Positions 16,282-25,479 of a DNA stretch of 64,000 nucleotides are shown one piece after another. Under the pieces are notes generated by a model, which was not told the DNA's origin, searched no databases, and saw only the letters and a list, made by a program, of their open reading frames with translations. Made by a program: the position numbers and the translations under genes. Location: the NCBI GenBank assembly GCA_910578115.1, contig CAJTPO010000013.1:18197-82196 (forward strand), written 5' to 3'. This DNA comes from an uncultured Lachnospiraceae bacterium (GTDB lineage: Bacteria; Bacillota; Clostridia; Lachnospirales; Lachnospiraceae). The stretch's first letter is position 1. Every line of letters begins with the position of its first letter.

Positions 16282-18306
16282 ATGGATATCGAGATGAATT
16301 TGGCGGAATTTAATGTTTTGTATGAAGTATATAAAGAGGGAAGTGTAATTTATCAAAATATTGTCCGTAATACCGGGTATGAATCGGAACAGGTGTCAAA
16401 GGTGATCGAAGGACTGAGAGAAAAGGGATGGATCGAGTCCGGCATTACAAAAAAGGGTTATGAAGAACTGGAACAGTACAGGGTGGATAATGCGATCATT
16501 ATGGCGGCAGGGTTCGGTATCAGGAGTCTACCGCTGTCACGTGTTGTGCCGAAAGGACTTTTTGAGGTAAAGGGGGAAGTTTTGATCGAGCGGCAGATAC
16601 GGCAGCTCAAGGAGGCAGGAATTGAACAGATCATAGTCGTGGTGGGATATTTAAAGGAGAAATTTGAGTATTTAAAAGAAAAATATCAGGTGATATTGGT
16701 GGAAAACGAGGATTACTACCGTTATAACAATATTTCTTCTCTCTATGCGGCGAAGGAATACTTAAAGAGGAGCTATATCTGTTGCTCGGATAATTATTTC
16801 GGTGAGAATGTTTTTGCCGACCATGTATATGATTCTTATTACGCCTGTAAGTATACAGAAGAATATGCGGATGAATACTGTGTTACGAAAATGGATGGAG
16901 CATATATTCAGGAAATCGTGAAAGGCGGCAGTAATGCATGGTATACCATTGGCGAGGCTTTTTTCTCGGCGCAGTTCAGTGAGATTTTTCTGAACTACCT
17001 GTTGAAAGAATATGATGAGCCGGGTACTAAAAAAATGCTGATGGATGATTTTCATATCAGGCATATTAATGAACTGAAATTTCGTCTGGTGAAATATACG
17101 GATGAGATTTTACAGGAATTTGATACGATAACGGATGTGATTGCTTTTGATCCGCAGTTTGTAAAGTATCGGGACCGGTTATTGGCAGAGGGGATGGGAA
17201 AACCTGAGAAAATGCCGGCGCTTTTCGGAAAATATGAAGAGATCGAACGATATCATTCTGCGATAACCGACCAGCATACCGGAAGGTTGCATTTAAATGA
17301 AAATGCGTTCGGCCCAAGTCCCAAATGTCTGGAGGTGCTGCATACCGTAAAGCGGCAGGATTTATATGAATATGATATGGCGACGAAGGACTTCCTGACC
17401 GAAGAGATTTCGAGACAGCTTTCCATACCGGAAGATGACATATATATCCATAACGGCTCGGCGGAAGTGATCAAATCTGTATTCTCCATTATGCTGGAAA
17501 GAGGAGACTGTATTCTGATGCCGGATCCAGGCTGGACATATTACAGCAGCCTTGCCCGGGAGAAATTCTGTGACGTTTATCACTATCAGGTGTTGAAAGA
17601 TGATTATACATACTATATGGATGTGGAAGACATCCTGCTGAAAGCCGGGCAGTATCACCCGCGGATCATTGTGATCACGACACCCCATAATCCCACAGGA
17701 TGCAGGCTGGATGGACGTGCAATCGAAATGATCGTTAAAAGAAATCCGGATTCGCTTGTTCTTCTGGATCAGGCATATTGGGGGTTTTCGGAGGAAGATG
17801 TGGACGTTAGGCGTCTGGTGGAAACCTACCCCAATATTTTGATATCCAGAACTTTTTCCAAGTATTATGGGCTGGCCAATATGCGTGTCGGATTTGGGTT
17901 TTGCAATGTCAAGGTAAAACATATATTCGGGCTGGATCTGCCGTTGTTTCGTGAAAGTGTAATTTCCCGCAGGATGGCGGCTGCAGCGCTTCGGGATAAG
18001 GCTTACTATGAAGAAATGAACCGGGAAATGTGCAGAGTGAAGACATGGTTTATGGATACGCTCAACCGGGTTCCCGGAATTCGGGTTTTTCAGTCGGACA
18101 GTAATTTCGTGGCGGTGAGAGTGGAGAATAAAGATCTGCGCGACCTGCGGGATGTACTGCAGGAAAACAATCTGTTGATCAGGCTTTTTGAGGATCATGG
18201 AGAGCCTGTGGCCAGAATTGCGATCGGGTTGAGGGAGGAGATGGAGAAGACAGCCGGGATCATAGAAGCGTTTGTGAAAGGGGTAAAGGAAAAAGAGATA
18301 TGCTGA
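16282..18306 (+). CDS. Fusion: winged helix + LicC-like nucleotidyltransferase + PLP aminotransferase/decarboxylase-like
   Basis: A ~674-residue three-part protein. Residues ~1-60 resemble a winged-helix (MarR-like) domain. Residues ~68-270 are a sugar/choline nucleotidyltransferase: IIMAAGFGIRSLPLS...PKGLFE matches the LicC/NTP-transferase G-x-G-x-R...PK motif. Residues ~335-670 are a class I/II PLP enzyme: PHNPTG, LLDQAYWGF and SRTFSKYYGLANMRVG, whose Lys should bind PLP. HisC- and CobD-like enzymes share this fold. A CobD-like serine-phosphate decarboxylase joined to a cytidylyltransferase would make CDP-ethanolamine for the LicD next door (inference). I prefer ATG 16282, with AGAGAGG just upstream; a GTG at 16243 overlaps the licD-like stop and is the alternative. 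Confidence 0.85.
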   Translation: MDIEMNLAEFNVLYEVYKEGSVIYQNIVRNTGYESEQVSKVIEGLREKGWIESGITKKGYEELEQYRVDNAIIMAAGFGIRSLPLSRVVPKGLFEVKGEVLIERQIRQLKEAGIEQIIVVVGYLKEKFEYLKEKYQVILVENEDYYRYNNISSLYAAKEYLKRSYICCSDNYFGENVFADHVYDSYYACKYTEEYADEYCVTKMDGAYIQEIVKGGSNAWYTIGEAFFSAQFSEIFLNYLLKEYDEPGTKKMLMDDFHIRHINELKFRLVKYTDEILQEFDTITDVIAFDPQFVKYRDRLLAEGMGKPEKMPALFGKYEEIERYHSAITDQHTGRLHLNENAFGPSPKCLEVLHTVKRQDLYEYDMATKDFLTEEISRQLSIPEDDIYIHNGSAEVIKSVFSIMLERGDCILMPDPGWTYYSSLAREKFCDVYHYQVLKDDYTYYMDVEDILLKAGQYHPRIIVITTPHNPTGCRLDGRAIEMIVKRNPDSLVLLDQAYWGFSEEDVDVRRLVETYPNILISRTFSKYYGLANMRVGFGFCNVKVKHIFGLDLPLFRESVISRRMAAAALRDKAYYEEMNREMCRVKTWFMDTLNRVPGIRVFQSDSNFVAVRVENKDLRDLRDVLQENNLLIRLFEDHGEPVARIAIGLREEMEKTAGIIEAFVKGVKEKEIC

Positions 18307-19376
18307 AAGTGTTCGAAGAATTTAAGGACCGATTGGACCGGGTCATGTTAAAGGCATTCGGACATCGGATCGTATTATGGGGGTATGGTTATACCGGACG
18401 GTTTCTTTCTTGGTATGCGGAGTATTATCATGGGCTGTCGGTGGATTATATTATTGAGGATAACCTGCCGGCCAGTATTCCCTATGAGTTCCCGATCTTC
18501 CGTTCCTCACTTTTTGATTTTGATTATAAAGACGTGAAGGATGCGGTCGTGTGGCTGGCAGTTCCCGAAGATGCCGGCGTTCGCAGTAAGTTGTCAGGAG
18601 CGGGGTTTCTTAAGGATGAAACGTATTATGGTTTTTTGGATTTGATCTACGGAACGCAGTACCGGTATTGTATTGCAGAACAAAGAGAAGAAACGGGGCA
18701 GATATTTCAGAAGCGAAAAACAGGCTGCAGAGATGTGCAGTTTATGGAGTGGCTGGAGTATCGTTATGGCTGCGATCTGGTCACGGCTGTTGACAGTTCA
18801 AATCTGAGCGCGGAAGGGACGCGCTCCTATAAGATAACAACGCAGAAGGAAATATTTCCCATTTTGGACAGATGTCATTGTATACCGCAGGAGAAGGATG
18901 CGATCTTTGATTTCGGCTGTGGAAAAGGCGGCGCCATGCTCACCTTTCTGGATTATGGGTTCAGGAAAGCGGGCGGTGTGGAGTTTGAAAAGGCTCTTTA
19001 CGATATCATGATATCTAATTTTGATAAGCTGGGACTCAACATTTCCAACAGGTTTGCTGAGGATGAGTGCAAATACGAAATTACATGCATATATGGGGAT
19101 GCCAGAGAATGTCGGGAAGTTTTGGATGACTATAATTGGTTCTACTATTTTGATCCGTTTGCAGGAGAGGTTTTTGCGCAGACGGTGAGAAATATCTGTG
19201 ACAGTTTCAAAAGAAAACCGAGACAGATCCATATCATCAACATCAATCCGGCGTTTCATGATGAGATCATACGAAGCGGCCTTTTTGTGCTCACCAACCA
19301 GTTCTGTGTTGCTATGCGGCAGAGAGTGGTGGATATTTTCGTGACGAAGAAAGTATGGGACGATGAAAGCATTTGA
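18300..19376 (+). CDS. SAM-dependent methyltransferase with N-terminal shared Rossmann-like domain
   Basis: A 358-residue protein. Residues ~20-110 carry the small Rossmann-like domain repeated through this cluster (VLWGYGYTGRFLSWYAEYY, then a YIIEDN strand). Residues ~190-350 form a class I methyltransferase with motif I DFGCGKGGAMLTFL and the acidic VEFE that binds the SAM ribose. A later YFDPF lies where amide/amine methyltransferases have a D/N-P-P-F-type motif, but the match is weak. The start overlaps the preceding gene by 7 bases. The methyl acceptor is unknown; a sugar, lipid or aminoalcohol are all possible. Confidence 0.85.
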   Translation: MLKVFEEFKDRLDRVMLKAFGHRIVLWGYGYTGRFLSWYAEYYHGLSVDYIIEDNLPASIPYEFPIFRSSLFDFDYKDVKDAVVWLAVPEDAGVRSKLSGAGFLKDETYYGFLDLIYGTQYRYCIAEQREETGQIFQKRKTGCRDVQFMEWLEYRYGCDLVTAVDSSNLSAEGTRSYKITTQKEIFPILDRCHCIPQEKDAIFDFGCGKGGAMLTFLDYGFRKAGGVEFEKALYDIMISNFDKLGLNISNRFAEDECKYEITCIYGDARECREVLDDYNWFYYFDPFAGEVFAQTVRNICDSFKRKPRQIHIININPAFHDEIIRSGLFVLTNQFCVAMRQRVVDIFVTKKVWDDESI

Positions 19377-20592
19377 GGAATCAGGAGGAGATAAAATAAG
19401 CTGTGAACAGATAAAGCTCTCTGTTATCGTTCCGGTTTATAATGTTGAACCGTACATAAGAAGATGCCTTGACAGTATTCTTGCACAGACTTATGAAAAT
19501 CTGGAAATTATCCTTGTTGACGACGGATCTACGGACAGAAGCGGCGAAATCTGTGATGCGTATCAGGCGAAAGACGGCAGAATTCAGGTGATCCATAAGA
19601 AGAACGGCGGAATTGTCAGTGCGCGAACGGCCGGTGTATTATGTGCCACGGGAGAGTATACGACGTTTGCGGATTCGGATGACTGGGTTGAGGAAAAAGC
19701 CTGTGAGGCAATGGTTAACACACTGAAAAGATACCGTCCGGATGTGCTGGTGCTTGGATATAAGAAGGAGTTTGCAGGGTTTACGGAAGAATACCGGCAG
19801 AAACTTGGGGAAGGGTTCTACCGGAAGGATGCGTTCTGGGAAGCCTTTAACAGATGTGTGAGGGAAAAGCCCTTCTTTACCCAGCCGGTGGATATGATCT
19901 TGTGGAATAAGGCGATCAGAACGGAGTTGTGCAGAAAATATCAGGCCGGATGTATGGAAGAGCTTGGAGATAATGGAGATGATGACGGCGTTGTATTTCC
20001 CTGTCTTTTGGAGCTGGAGAATATCTTCATTTCTGCAGAATGCTTTTATCATTACTGTGTGAGAAAAAAGTCGGTGTCGTGGGAGCCTGTGAATGACAGT
20101 TATGACAGTTGTCTGTTACTTGCCAGACAGTTGATCACGGCCTGTGCAGGGTATGGAAACCGTGTTGGAATGGACAGGAATTTTCTGCTGTATAAGCTGT
20201 TCTATCATCTGCTACTGGTAGTCCCGGGTCGATTTTTTAATGAGGACGGATGCGTGCTTTATCCGCGGATGGAGGCGGGGAGCAATATTATTGTCTATGG
20301 GAAGGGCGTATTTGCAGGCAGATTGACGGAGCAGATTCGGCGGCTGCGTTGCTGTAATATAGTGGACAGGATCGACCGGGCGGATGTGCACAGACTGGAC
20401 AGAATAGAGGAAAGGCAGTATGACTATGTGGTCATTGCGATCTTCGATTCCCTGATCGTCTCTTCCACGACGGAATTGCTCAAACAACATGGCGTTGCAC
20501 CGGATAAAATACTTTGTATGGAAAAAGAGGATTTGACATGGGAAAGACTTCCGCAGGAAGTCCGGAGCATGATGAAGGAGATTTGGAGCTGA
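19363..20592 (+). CDS. GT2 glycosyltransferase with C-terminal shared Rossmann-like domain
   Basis: A 409-residue protein. Residues ~18-240 are a GT-A fold family 2 glycosyltransferase: SVIVPVYNVEPYIRRCL at the start, ILVDDGSTD, and the metal-binding DSDDW near residue 107. Residues ~305-400 hold a degenerate copy of the cluster's Rossmann-like domain (IIVYGKGVFAGRL). There are no membrane helices, so it acts at the cytosolic face. The start overlaps the methyltransferase gene by 14 bases. A GGAGGAG at ~19380 has no permissible in-frame start behind it, so 19363 is kept. Donor and acceptor sugars cannot be inferred. Confidence 0.9.
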   Translation: MKAFEESGGDKISCEQIKLSVIVPVYNVEPYIRRCLDSILAQTYENLEIILVDDGSTDRSGEICDAYQAKDGRIQVIHKKNGGIVSARTAGVLCATGEYTTFADSDDWVEEKACEAMVNTLKRYRPDVLVLGYKKEFAGFTEEYRQKLGEGFYRKDAFWEAFNRCVREKPFFTQPVDMILWNKAIRTELCRKYQAGCMEELGDNGDDDGVVFPCLLELENIFISAECFYHYCVRKKSVSWEPVNDSYDSCLLLARQLITACAGYGNRVGMDRNFLLYKLFYHLLLVVPGRFFNEDGCVLYPRMEAGSNIIVYGKGVFAGRLTEQIRRLRCCNIVDRIDRADVHRLDRIEERQYDYVVIAIFDSLIVSSTTELLKQHGVAPDKILCMEKEDLTWERLPQEVRSMMKEIWS

Positions 20593-20598
20593 GAAGTT

Positions 20599-21771
20599 AT
20601 GGGTGGAGGAAACGGCAGAATCGTAATCTGGGGAGTTACCGCTCTTGGGAAATATCTGGCGGATAATATCGTGCATAAGAATAGAAAAAGGAAGCCACTG
20701 GCGTTTGTGGACAATGATTCGAAATTAAATAACACATGTATTTATGATATTCCGGTCATATCGTGCGATGATCTGGGCATGATGGAAAACTTAAAGGAGA
20801 TCATCGTTTTGCTTGCAGTCAGAAATGCCAGGCATATATTTGAGATACTGGAACAGTTAGAACGGATTCCGGCAGGCAGGGTGGGAATCGTAAGGCATGA
20901 AGTTATGCTTTCGGGTATGGGGATAGATCCGTGGAGCTCAGCTGACAGAATTCTTTGGATTGCTCCCGGAAAAAAGACAAACCGGATCATACCCTATATA
21001 GAAGTAAATCTTACGGATGCGTGCAATCTGAAATGCAGGGGATGTACGCACTTTTCGAGTTTGTATGAGGAAGACAGTATCTATCCGTTGAATGCGTATG
21101 AAAGAGATCTGTTGAAACTGCGGCATATCGGACGGATCTTCCGACTGCGGTTATTGGGTGGAGAGCCGTTTTTGGTAAAAAATCTGGATGAGTATATCAA
21201 AGCGGCAAGGACCATTTTTGGGGAATCGACCATTGAAATTGTCACAAACGGTCTTCTGTTGACAAAGGCGGACGGGAAAATAATGTCCTCGATCAAAGAA
21301 AATGATATCTGTATCTCGATCTCTTTATATCCGCCCACTTACAAAATAAAAGAAGAAATCGCACGCTGTCTGGATTCCTGCGCTGTCCTGTATTATTTTG
21401 ATACAGGAAACGGGGAGAAAGAAATAACAGAGTTTTACAGAAATCTGACATTACACAGGATACATGATGCGGAAGTTTCCGGGCAGGTCTGTTCATCGGC
21501 ATCGTGTACTTTTTTAAGAAACGGAAGATTATATAAATGTCCTTTTGATGGTCTGATCAATGATTTCTATGAATATTACCAAATTGACAGAAAACATGAA
21601 AGCGGTATCGATCTTGCAAAGGACGGGGATGTTTTGTATGAAAGATTGAAGGAGTATGCACTGAAACCGACAGAATTTTGCAGATACTGTGCTGAGAAGC
21701 CGGAGAGGATTCCCTGGTCGGTTAAGGCAGACCCTGCTCTTTGCGACTGGCTGTATCAAAACGGTAGATAA
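20599..21771 (+). CDS. Radical SAM protein with N-terminal shared Rossmann-like domain
   Basis: A 390-residue protein. Residues ~5-100 carry the shared Rossmann-like domain (IVIWGVTALGKYLA, then AFVDND). The radical SAM core starts at ~135 with C-x3-C-x2-C (CNLKCRGC, ~142-149), which binds a 4Fe-4S cluster and SAM; LLGGEPF is the family's GGE motif. Cys pairs toward the C-terminus (CSSASC, CPF, CRYC) resemble a SPASM-like auxiliary cluster site. Such enzymes modify sugars, aminoalcohols or peptides by radical chemistry. Position inside the glycan cluster suggests sugar or substituent modification rather than peptide maturation (inference). Confidence 0.88.
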   Translation: MGGGNGRIVIWGVTALGKYLADNIVHKNRKRKPLAFVDNDSKLNNTCIYDIPVISCDDLGMMENLKEIIVLLAVRNARHIFEILEQLERIPAGRVGIVRHEVMLSGMGIDPWSSADRILWIAPGKKTNRIIPYIEVNLTDACNLKCRGCTHFSSLYEEDSIYPLNAYERDLLKLRHIGRIFRLRLLGGEPFLVKNLDEYIKAARTIFGESTIEIVTNGLLLTKADGKIMSSIKENDICISISLYPPTYKIKEEIARCLDSCAVLYYFDTGNGEKEITEFYRNLTLHRIHDAEVSGQVCSSASCTFLRNGRLYKCPFDGLINDFYEYYQIDRKHESGIDLAKDGDVLYERLKEYALKPTEFCRYCAEKPERIPWSVKADPALCDWLYQNGR

Positions 21772-21794
21772 GGATAGTTTGGAGACAGGTGGAA

Positions 21795-22889
21795 ATGAAA
21801 TTTTCGATCATTACAGTGTGTTATAACAGTGCGAAAACAATAGAACAGACAATTCAGAGTGTGCTGCTGCAGGATTACGATGAGCTGGAATACATTATTG
21901 TTGACGGTGGTTCCACAGACGGTACGACTGCTGTGATAGAGCAATATAGAAAGAAGATATCCGTATATATAAGTGAGCCTGACCGGGGGTTATATGATGC
22001 GATGAATAAAGGAATCAACAGGGCTTCCGGTGATGTGGTCGCGTTCCTGAACAGTGATGACTGGTATGAGAGGGGGACGCTTGAAAAGGTCAGAGAATAC
22101 TTTGACCATAACGAGGTTGATATTGTAAGTGGGAATATGTATATGTGGACGGACAGAGTCTGCAGCAGATACGGTGTGGACAGAAAAAACAGGGAAAATG
22201 TTTTTTTTGAGTCAATATATCCGCAGCCGGCATTATTTGTGAAGAGAGAATTGTATTTACGGTTTGGAGGCTTTGATCTGACTTATAAGGTGGCGGCGGA
22301 CACCAAATGGATCATGAATGCTTATGTCAACGGGGCAGAGATCTTATGTGTGGACGATTGTTTTACTTATTTCCGATATGGCGGTATCAGTACGGTGAGA
22401 GAATATGAGGCGTTAGAAGAACAGTACAGGGCGGCGCTGGCATGTTTGCAGGGCAAAGGATTGAAGCAGCTGGAAGGAAAGATAAATGCATTCTATACTT
22501 CGGAATGCCGGAAAATGAGGAAGGTGAAAGAAAAAGAGGCCTTCAGGAACGCCATGGAAGGCAGAAAGGCAGAAGTCAGGGAACTGTTTGATCAGGATAC
22601 AGAATATTACATATGGGGAGCGGGGATGAGGGGAGCGTTATGTCTGGATATATTTGAAACACTGGGCCTTCCCGTGGCGGGATTTATAGATTCCTGTGCG
22701 GCACAGAAAAAAGTCACGGGGTATCCGGTAATCTTCCCGGAGGAGATCAATTCTGATTACAGGATATGTATTACGCCTAAAAATCATGAAAAGGAGATCA
22801 TGGATCAATTAAAGAATATGGGTATTTCGGAAGACAGATATTTTACATATTTCGATATGTTTGAAAGCATAGCAAAACTGGGGAAATAG
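21795..22889 (+). CDS. GT2 glycosyltransferase with C-terminal shared Rossmann-like domain
   Basis: A 364-residue protein. Residues 1-~220 are a GT2 enzyme of the WcaA/PgaC-like group (FSIITVCYNSAKTIEQTI, VDGGSTDGT, SEPDRGLYDAMNKGI and the metal motif NSDDW). Residues ~265-360 hold the shared domain in its clearest form: YIWGAGMRGALCLD, FIDSC, then GYPVI. ATG 21795 is preferred over GTG 21789 because GGAGACAGG sits ~10 bases upstream of it. It lies 23 bases after the radical SAM gene in the same operon. Substrate is unknown. Confidence 0.9.
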   Translation: MKFSIITVCYNSAKTIEQTIQSVLLQDYDELEYIIVDGGSTDGTTAVIEQYRKKISVYISEPDRGLYDAMNKGINRASGDVVAFLNSDDWYERGTLEKVREYFDHNEVDIVSGNMYMWTDRVCSRYGVDRKNRENVFFESIYPQPALFVKRELYLRFGGFDLTYKVAADTKWIMNAYVNGAEILCVDDCFTYFRYGGISTVREYEALEEQYRAALACLQGKGLKQLEGKINAFYTSECRKMRKVKEKEAFRNAMEGRKAEVRELFDQDTEYYIWGAGMRGALCLDIFETLGLPVAGFIDSCAAQKKVTGYPVIFPEEINSDYRICITPKNHEKEIMDQLKNMGISEDRYFTYFDMFESIAKLGK

Positions 22890-22918
22890 AAATCTGATCG
22901 GAAAGGTGGGACAAGGGC

Positions 22919-24214
22919 GTGCATTTGGTCATTTTAGCAGCTGAATTGGCAACGGCTGGAAATTCATGCGGCGGCTCGGCGAGCTTTACGGCCAATTTAG
23001 CAAGGATCTTCAGAAGAAACGGACATCGGGTCACGATCGTTGTGATCACGACGAAGAAAGAAGAGATTGTATTTGACACGGATATTGCGGTAAGAAGCGC
23101 TTATGTAGAGAAAGCGTTGTGGGATGACTACAACAGGATTGCAGCGGTGACTGCTGCTGTCACGGGGGAAGCGCAGGATGAGATCAGAAAGTATATGGTC
23201 AATATCCATAAAAGCGAACTTGCGAAAAAGATGATCAGGGAAATAGACCGGGAAGACAAAATAGATATGATCCATGCCAGTAATCTGTGCGGGCTTTCCC
23301 TTGGATTAGAGGATGACATACCCTATGTGGTGAGAATATCGAGTTATTATAACATGTGGGATAACGCAGAACTGCCGGAAGGCACAGTGGATTATGGCAA
23401 ATGCCCGATGACGATCAAGGACAGGCTGGAAGTCTACATGCTGCAAAAAGCGAAATATATCATTTCCCCCAGTCATCTGTTGGCCGGGATCGGCAGATTG
23501 CAACTGGGAATAGAGGCGACAGTCATGGAAAGTCCCTTCCTTTTAGACAGGGAGCACTGGGATTACAGCGTATATGATTCTTTGGTAAAAGGAAAGAAGT
23601 ATCTGCTGCATTACGGAAGAATGGCTTATGCCAAGGGAACCCATATTGTTGCACAGACGGTGAAGCATATTTTGAAAAAATATTCGGACAGACTGGTCGT
23701 GCTTGCGGGGCGTGACAGTGAAATGAGATCTGCTGAAGGCGGGAGCATAAAAGGACATGAACTGGTTGAGAAATCAGCGCAGGAGTATGCGGACCGCGTT
23801 ATCTATACAGGCTGTCTGGCGAGAGAACAATTATATCCGCTGATACAGCATGCGGAGGTGTGCCTGCTCCCTTCCCGTCTGGAAAATCTTTCCAATGCCT
23901 GTATCGAGGCGATGGCGATGGGAAAGATCGTTATCGGTACCAACGGGGCAAGTTTTGAACAATTAATTGATGACAGGATAAGCGGATATTTGTGTGAGAG
24001 GGATGATCCGGATTCCTTTATGCGTGCAGTGGAAGAAGCGCTGACGATGGGGGAGACGGCCAGAAGGCGGATGGGGTCGAGAGCAGTGGAGCGGACCAGA
24101 CGACTGGCGCCGGAGGTGATCTATGAAGAATATCATACATTTTATCGGAAAGTGATCAGGGAATGGCGGCAAAAGAATACTTTAAAGAACGGGGAGGAAC
24201 TGGAATGGTCATAA
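22919..24214 (+). CDS. GT4-family glycosyltransferase
   Basis: A 431-residue GT-B fold enzyme. The N-terminal half has the Gly-rich opening GGSASFTANLARIFRRNGH; the C-terminal half has HYGRMAYAKGTHIV, VLAGRDSE and the E-x7-E motif ENLSNACIE that binds the nucleotide sugar in retaining GT4 enzymes. It is the one GT-B sugar transferase of this type in the cluster and lacks the shared Rossmann-like domain. The start is GTG at 22919 with GAAAGGTGGG 8 bases upstream. The 3' end overlaps the next gene's start by 10 bases. Substrate is unknown. Confidence 0.9.
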   Translation: MHLVILAAELATAGNSCGGSASFTANLARIFRRNGHRVTIVVITTKKEEIVFDTDIAVRSAYVEKALWDDYNRIAAVTAAVTGEAQDEIRKYMVNIHKSELAKKMIREIDREDKIDMIHASNLCGLSLGLEDDIPYVVRISSYYNMWDNAELPEGTVDYGKCPMTIKDRLEVYMLQKAKYIISPSHLLAGIGRLQLGIEATVMESPFLLDREHWDYSVYDSLVKGKKYLLHYGRMAYAKGTHIVAQTVKHILKKYSDRLVVLAGRDSEMRSAEGGSIKGHELVEKSAQEYADRVIYTGCLAREQLYPLIQHAEVCLLPSRLENLSNACIEAMAMGKIVIGTNGASFEQLIDDRISGYLCERDDPDSFMRAVEEALTMGETARRRMGSRAVERTRRLAPEVIYEEYHTFYRKVIREWRQKNTLKNGEELEWS

Positions 24215-25413
24215 ATTCTTACAGCCGGTTTTTGCAGACAATACAGGACAGATCGATCGTGATTTTTGGTGCAGGGAAAATTTTTAACAGCTGCAAATAT
24301 ATTCTGGAAGAAAAACCGTTAAGAGATAAAATTCTGGCAGTGGTTGATAATGATACGAGAAAGCATGGAACAGAAATAAATGTGCAGGGAAAATGTTTTT
24401 CGGTCATAAGTTTTGAAGAGCTGACCGATGTCTGCACCGGTCGTGCATTTCTGATCCTTGTAACGACAGCCTGTTTTGATGAAATACAAAGGCAGATAAG
24501 TGGCTGTGAGAAATTACGTGATATAGAAGTTTTGGATGCCAGAGATGTGCTGCAGAAAAGAGAGAGCTATCTGGCATCCTATTCCAATATTTTTCCGGGT
24601 ATGCGTACAGAAACAGGGGAAAACGGAGAAAACATGTCGATTTCCGTGCTGACACACAACCGGGTGGAGCTGACTGTGAAGCTGCTCGAATCCATACAGC
24701 AATTTATGCCGCAGTTCAAGGGAGAAGTGTTGATCGGTGACAATGGCTCTGATGAAAAGGAACGGACTGCTTTAGAAGACACTTTGAAACATATGCGGTT
24801 CGACTACAGGTTATTGAAGTTTGACAGGCATTACCCGATCACGGCCGGCAAAAACAAACTACATCGGGAATGCAGGAAAAAGTGGATCTTACAGCTTGAC
24901 AATGACGTCTATTTCACAGGTAATCCGATTCAAAAGATCAATGAAGATATAAGTGCGCTCGGCTGCAGGCTGTGGGGGCTTCCTTACTATGATGCGTGGA
25001 CGGGGAAAGTTGCCAATTATGGCAGTAATCTGGAAATCAGGCTGGATGAAAACGGAGAAAAATATCTCGTGTGCCGGCTGGATCTGCCGTTTTGTGAAAA
25101 AGAAGCGCAGTGGCCGCCTATACTGTGCACCTATTCTTCGGGGGCGGCGACTTTGATGGAGAAAGACTTTTTTATGGAAATGGGGATGTATGATGAGAAC
25201 CTCTTTATGCACCAGGATGTGGAATTTTTATACCGTGCAAACCTGCGCGGCTATAAGATTGGAAACATAGGAATGAACTGTCTTGTACATGACCATAAAC
25301 AGATTGACAGCGAGTCGGGCAGGCGATACGAGGCGATAAGATTTGATGAAGAAAGACTTAAAAAAAGCAGGCAGTATCTGAAAGAAAAATATGGACTTGG
25401 CAGCCGGCTGTAA
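24205..25413 (+). CDS. GT2-like glycosyltransferase with N-terminal shared Rossmann-like domain
   Basis: A 402-residue protein. Residues ~15-115 are the shared domain (SIVIFGAGKIFNSCKYIL, VVDNDTRKHG). Residues ~140-390 are a GT2-like enzyme: SISVLTHNRVELTVKLL, IGDNGSD, and the metal motif QLDNDVYF. I chose ATG 24205, which has GGGGAGG 7 bases upstream and overlaps the upstream stop, over the ATG at 24163 inside the previous gene. Here the shared domain sits at the N-terminus, opposite to its neighbours, which shows it is a movable module. No membrane helices. Confidence 0.87.
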   Translation: MVINSYSRFLQTIQDRSIVIFGAGKIFNSCKYILEEKPLRDKILAVVDNDTRKHGTEINVQGKCFSVISFEELTDVCTGRAFLILVTTACFDEIQRQISGCEKLRDIEVLDARDVLQKRESYLASYSNIFPGMRTETGENGENMSISVLTHNRVELTVKLLESIQQFMPQFKGEVLIGDNGSDEKERTALEDTLKHMRFDYRLLKFDRHYPITAGKNKLHRECRKKWILQLDNDVYFTGNPIQKINEDISALGCRLWGLPYYDAWTGKVANYGSNLEIRLDENGEKYLVCRLDLPFCEKEAQWPPILCTYSSGAATLMEKDFFMEMGMYDENLFMHQDVEFLYRANLRGYKIGNIGMNCLVHDHKQIDSESGRRYEAIRFDEERLKKSRQYLKEKYGLGSRL

Positions 25414-25479
25414 TTTAAGGCTGGACATACAGTCTTTTGTGTGGACAAAGCTGCAGTTTAGCGTGGAAAGAGGATGGGA

